14,999 nucleotides of DNA from Candidatus Rokubacteria bacterium RIFCSPLOWO2_02_FULL_72_37. Lineage in GTDB: Bacteria; Methylomirabilota; Methylomirabilia; Rokubacteriales; CSP1-6. Made by a program: the position numbers and the translations under genes. Shown one piece after another: positions 13,501 to 14,999 of the stretch. The DNA lies in NCBI GenBank assembly GCA_001790315.1, contig MGCE01000019.1:1-14999 (forward strand), read 5' to 3'. The notes under the pieces were generated by a model that was not told the origin of the DNA, did no database searches, and saw only the letters and a list, made by a program, of their open reading frames with translations. The stretch's first letter is position 1. Every line of letters begins with the position of its first letter.

Positions 13501-13971
13501 GAGGGCGTCTCCCGCCGACAGGAGGCGTGAGACCTCGGAGTTCAGGCAGCCCGACAGGACCAGCAGCCCGTCGGCGTGCTCGGCGAGCAGCTCGCGATCC
13601 ACGCGGGGCTTGTAATAGAAGCCCTCGAGGTACGCGCGGGAGACGAGCTTGATGAGGTTCCTATAGCCGGCGCCGTTGCGCGCGAGGACGGTGAGGTGGT
13701 TCGCGCCCTCGTACCCCCCCTCGTGCGAGCCTCGCTCCCGCCGGCCCCCCGGCGCGACGTACAGCTCGCAGCCGAGGATCGGCTTGATCCCAGCCTTCTG
13801 CGCCGCGAGGTAGAAATCGATCCCACCGAAGAGATTCCCGTGATCGGTGAGCGCGATCGCGGGGAAGCGGAGCTCCTTCGCCCTGGCGACTAGCTTCTCG
13901 AGCTGAGCGGCACCGTCGAGGAGGCTGTACTCGGAGTGGACGTGGAGGTGCACGAACTCGCTATGCTGCAT
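10486..13971 (-). CDS. dnaE: DNA polymerase III subunit alpha (1161 aa)
   Basis: The catalytic subunit of the replicative polymerase, of the DnaE1 type and full length (E. coli 1160 aa). The N-terminal PHP domain starts with HLHVHSEYSLLDG. The polymerase catalytic aspartates are Asp402 and Asp404 in PDMDIDF and Asp556 in KMDFLGL, close to the E. coli numbering. A helix-hairpin-helix/beta-binding region follows in the last third (FAGYGFNKSHAAAYAL onward), then an OB fold at about 980-1060 (ARVTLFGHATGLKE). The PHP domain seems to keep a complete set of metal ligands (His10, His12, Asp19, His44, Glu69, His92, Cys142, Asp210, His212), unlike E. coli. The ATG at 13971 lies 24 bases after guaA, and the 3' end overlaps accA by 17 bases. 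Confidence 0.98.
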   Translation of the reverse strand: MQHSEFVHLHVHSEYSLLDGAAQLEKLVARAKELRFPAIALTDHGNLFGGIDFYLAAQKAGIKPILGCELYVAPGGRRERGSHEGGYEGANHLTVLARNGAGYRNLIKLVSRAYLEGFYYKPRVDRELLAEHADGLLVLSGCLNSEVSRLLSAGDALRARAAAGWHQEVFGREHYFMEVQAHGLEEQVKVTAETLKIARAIGAPVVGTNDSHYLEAGHARAHEALLCIQTGTTLNDPARFRFSTGEFSVKSAEEMARVFAELPEACRNTLAAAERCNLTLDFGTFHLPRYRAPEGHTLDSYLQELARAGLRRRYGPSVGDALEARLAHELAVIEKMGFAGYFLVVWDFIQYARRQGIAVGPGRGSSAGSLVAYCLEITSVDPMRYGLLFERFLNPERISMPDMDIDFADDRRDEVIHYVAERYGRDRVAHIITFGTLGAKAAIRDVGRVLGMPYADVDRIAKLVPNFPLNITLDEAYQKSLPLAETVKGQPHVRELWDIARALEGCTRHASVHASAVVISDEPLDEHIPLYKDPKRPELITGYAMGPIEKLGLLKMDFLGLRTLTVLANTVALIREARGIVIDLDALPLDDARTYELLAEAKTFGVFQLESSGMRDALRGLKPERLEDLIAIVSLYRPGPMDLIPDFIARKHGRSKITYEHPAMEKFTRETYGIMVYQEQIMQIASEMAGFTMGEADTLRRAMGKKDRDLMATQRAKFVAGCAERGIGDAKAEHVWELMEKFAGYGFNKSHAAAYALVAYETAYLKANYPVEFMAALLTSEMGDTDKIVKYIEECRAMGIRIQPPDVNVSAVQFSVVADTIRFGLAAIKNVGEAAMASILRTRGEAGSFTTLEDFCARVDLRLVNRRVLESLIKAGAFDSLGLPRAHLLATADGALESGQRAQRDRAEGQASFFELLPAAAGRADSPSVEVVPEWDEDQRLAFEKDVLGFYISGHPLARFRGVVDALGVTTTGDLGAKGHGARVTLFGHATGLKETQTKSGNRMAFFTLEDMDGTAEVTVFPEPFKSAAPLLRSREAVLVRGRVDDGEKGRVILAEDVRPLEQALAESSGRPRAGAPAGEPNACRIRITPGDEPGAALATVRQVCDGHPGRVPVFLHILLGSHEVVVRVRAFSVDGSRDLVTKGEAMLGAGAISVEYAGRA

Positions 13972-13995
13972 GGATCACCGGAACGGCCCTGCCTG

Positions 13996-14999
13996 CTACT
14001 CCCATTCGATGGTCGACGGGGGCTTGGACGAGATGTCGAACACCACGCGGTTGACGCCCTTCACCTCGTTGATGATCCGGCTGGAGATGCGGCCGAGCAA
14101 GTCGTACGGCAACCGCGCCCAGTCGGCGGTCATGGCGTCCTGGCTGATCACGGCGCGCAGCGCGACCACCTGCGCGTAGGTGCGGAAGTCGCCCATCACG
14201 CCCACCGTGCGGATGGGAAGCAGCACGGCGAACGCCTGCCACACCTCGCGCTCGAAACCCGCCGCCCGCACTTCCTCCTGGACGATCGCGTCCGCGTCGC
14301 GCAGGACCTCCAGGCGCGCGGTCGACACCTCGCCGAGCACCCGGATCGCGAGCCCCGGGCCGGGAAACGGTTGGCGCCATACGATCTCCGGCGGCAGGCC
14401 GAGCAGCTCCCCGAGCCGGCGGACTTCGTCCTTGAAGAGCTCCCGCAGGGGCTCGATCAGCTTGAACTGCATCGTCAGCGGCAGGCCGCCGACGTTGTGG
14501 TGCGTCTTGATCGTCGCCGACGGGCCGCGGAACGACACCGACTCGATGACGTCCGGGTAGAGGGTGCCCTGAGCCAGCCACGGGATCTTCCCGAGGCGAC
14601 GGGCCTCGTCCTCGAAGACCGCGATGAACTCCGCCCCGATTCGCTTGCGTTTGAGCTCCGGATCGGTGACATCACGAAGAGCACTGAGAAATCGCGCAGA
14701 TGCATCCACATGAATGAGATTGATCTTGAAGGCATCACGGAACGTGTGGACGACGGACTGCGCCTCGCCCTTCCTCAGGAGCCCGTTGTCGACGAACACG
14801 CACGTCAGCTGCTCGCCGATCGCCCGGTGGACCAGTACGGCGACGACCGAGGAGTCCACGCCTCCGGACAGCGCACAGAGCACGCGCTCGTCACCGACTT
14901 GGTCACGGATGGCCTGGACGGTGGTGTCGACGAACCCGGCCATGGACCACGTGCGATTCACGCCGCAGATATCCAGGAAGTTGTCGAAGACCTTCTTCC
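13996..14999 (-). CDS. guaA: GMP synthase, C-terminal part (partial at window edge)
   Basis: The ATP-pyrophosphatase and dimerisation domains of glutamine-hydrolysing GMP synthase, which aminates XMP to GMP. The visible 333 residues start with KKVFDNFLDICG, the end of the glutaminase-to-synthetase linker, so the class I glutaminase domain and the start codon lie beyond the right edge. The PP-loop is LSGGVDSSVVA. Other marks are VDNGLLRKGE, QGTLYPDVIESV, KTHHNVGGLP, RQPFPGPGLAIRVLGE and the family C terminus KPPSTIEWE, followed by a TAG stop. The in-frame GTG and ATG codons near 14961 and 14943 are internal and should not be taken as starts. dnaE follows after 24 bases, so the two are likely transcribed together. 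Confidence 0.97.
   Translation of the reverse strand, partial: KKVFDNFLDICGVNRTWSMAGFVDTTVQAIRDQVGDERVLCALSGGVDSSVVAVLVHRAIGEQLTCVFVDNGLLRKGEAQSVVHTFRDAFKINLIHVDASARFLSALRDVTDPELKRKRIGAEFIAVFEDEARRLGKIPWLAQGTLYPDVIESVSFRGPSATIKTHHNVGGLPLTMQFKLIEPLRELFKDEVRRLGELLGLPPEIVWRQPFPGPGLAIRVLGEVSTARLEVLRDADAIVQEEVRAAGFEREVWQAFAVLLPIRTVGVMGDFRTYAQVVALRAVISQDAMTADWARLPYDLLGRISSRIINEVKGVNRVVFDISSKPPSTIEWE

Noticed and set aside
10399..13530. Open frame of 1043 codons on the plus strand
   Set aside because: It is antisense to dnaE and has no domain-like pattern. The Arg/Val/His/Asp-rich composition is what the complement of a GC-rich gene gives.
14943..14961. Start of a short guaA-like gene at the in-frame ATG or GTG
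   Set aside because: The frame stays open to the window edge and encodes the conserved linker segment KKVFDNFLDICG upstream, so the gene is simply cut by the window.

Overview
The window is a GC-rich stretch of bacterial chromosome, tightly packed with genes that are mostly housekeeping. It has 14 protein genes, no RNA genes, no CRISPR array and no insertion sequence. The very high GC content, the short gaps, the use of GTG starts and a bacterial copy of the archaeal-type fructose-1,6-bisphosphate aldolase/phosphatase suggest an uncultured GC-rich soil or subsurface lineage. Something like Rokubacteria/Methylomirabilota or a deltaproteobacterium-like group fits, but this is inference from style and gene content; no marker here settles it.

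Region 1 (1-2010, plus strand). A small Rieske [2Fe-2S] ferredoxin is followed by a short secreted protein. After a strong GC hairpin come three tightly overlapping genes: a membrane-anchored zinc-ribbon protein, a bactofilin (polymerising cytoskeletal protein) and a membrane-anchored TPR protein. The last three are joined by 4-base stop/start overlaps and look like one cell-envelope/cytoskeleton unit. A sigma70-like promoter lies directly over the zinc-ribbon start, so this transcript may be leaderless.

Region 2 (2068-6803, minus strand). A six-gene string runs leftward from a good promoter at 6775-6803: miaB (tRNA methylthiotransferase), a bifunctional-nuclease-family (DUF151) protein, a GT4 glycosyltransferase, an 80-residue charged helical protein, a degenerate response-regulator receiver protein, and an orphan PaaA-like di-iron protein. 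Most junctions overlap or are only a few bases long, which supports co-transcription.

Region 3 (6850-9517). A divergent pair: the gluconeogenic FBP aldolase/phosphatase (minus strand, with unusual N- and C-terminal extensions) and a SorC/CggR-like sugar-phosphate-responsive regulator (plus strand). Their 107-bp shared gap holds a promoter for the aldolase/phosphatase whose -10 box is covered by a 22-bp ATCCTG-N10-CAGGAT palindrome, a good operator candidate.

Region 4 (9534-14999, minus strand). guaA (GMP synthase, cut by the window edge), dnaE (replicative polymerase alpha subunit) and accA (acetyl-CoA carboxylase carboxyltransferase alpha) form a tight operon-like string that places purine synthesis, DNA replication and the first step of fatty-acid synthesis in one direction.

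I did not find a clearly new multi-gene defence or mobile system. The best leads are the divergent regulator/FBPA-P control region, the extended FBPA/P, the orphan di-iron protein in the miaB string, the small ORF plus degenerate receiver in that string, and the possibly leaderless zinc-ribbon/bactofilin/TPR unit.
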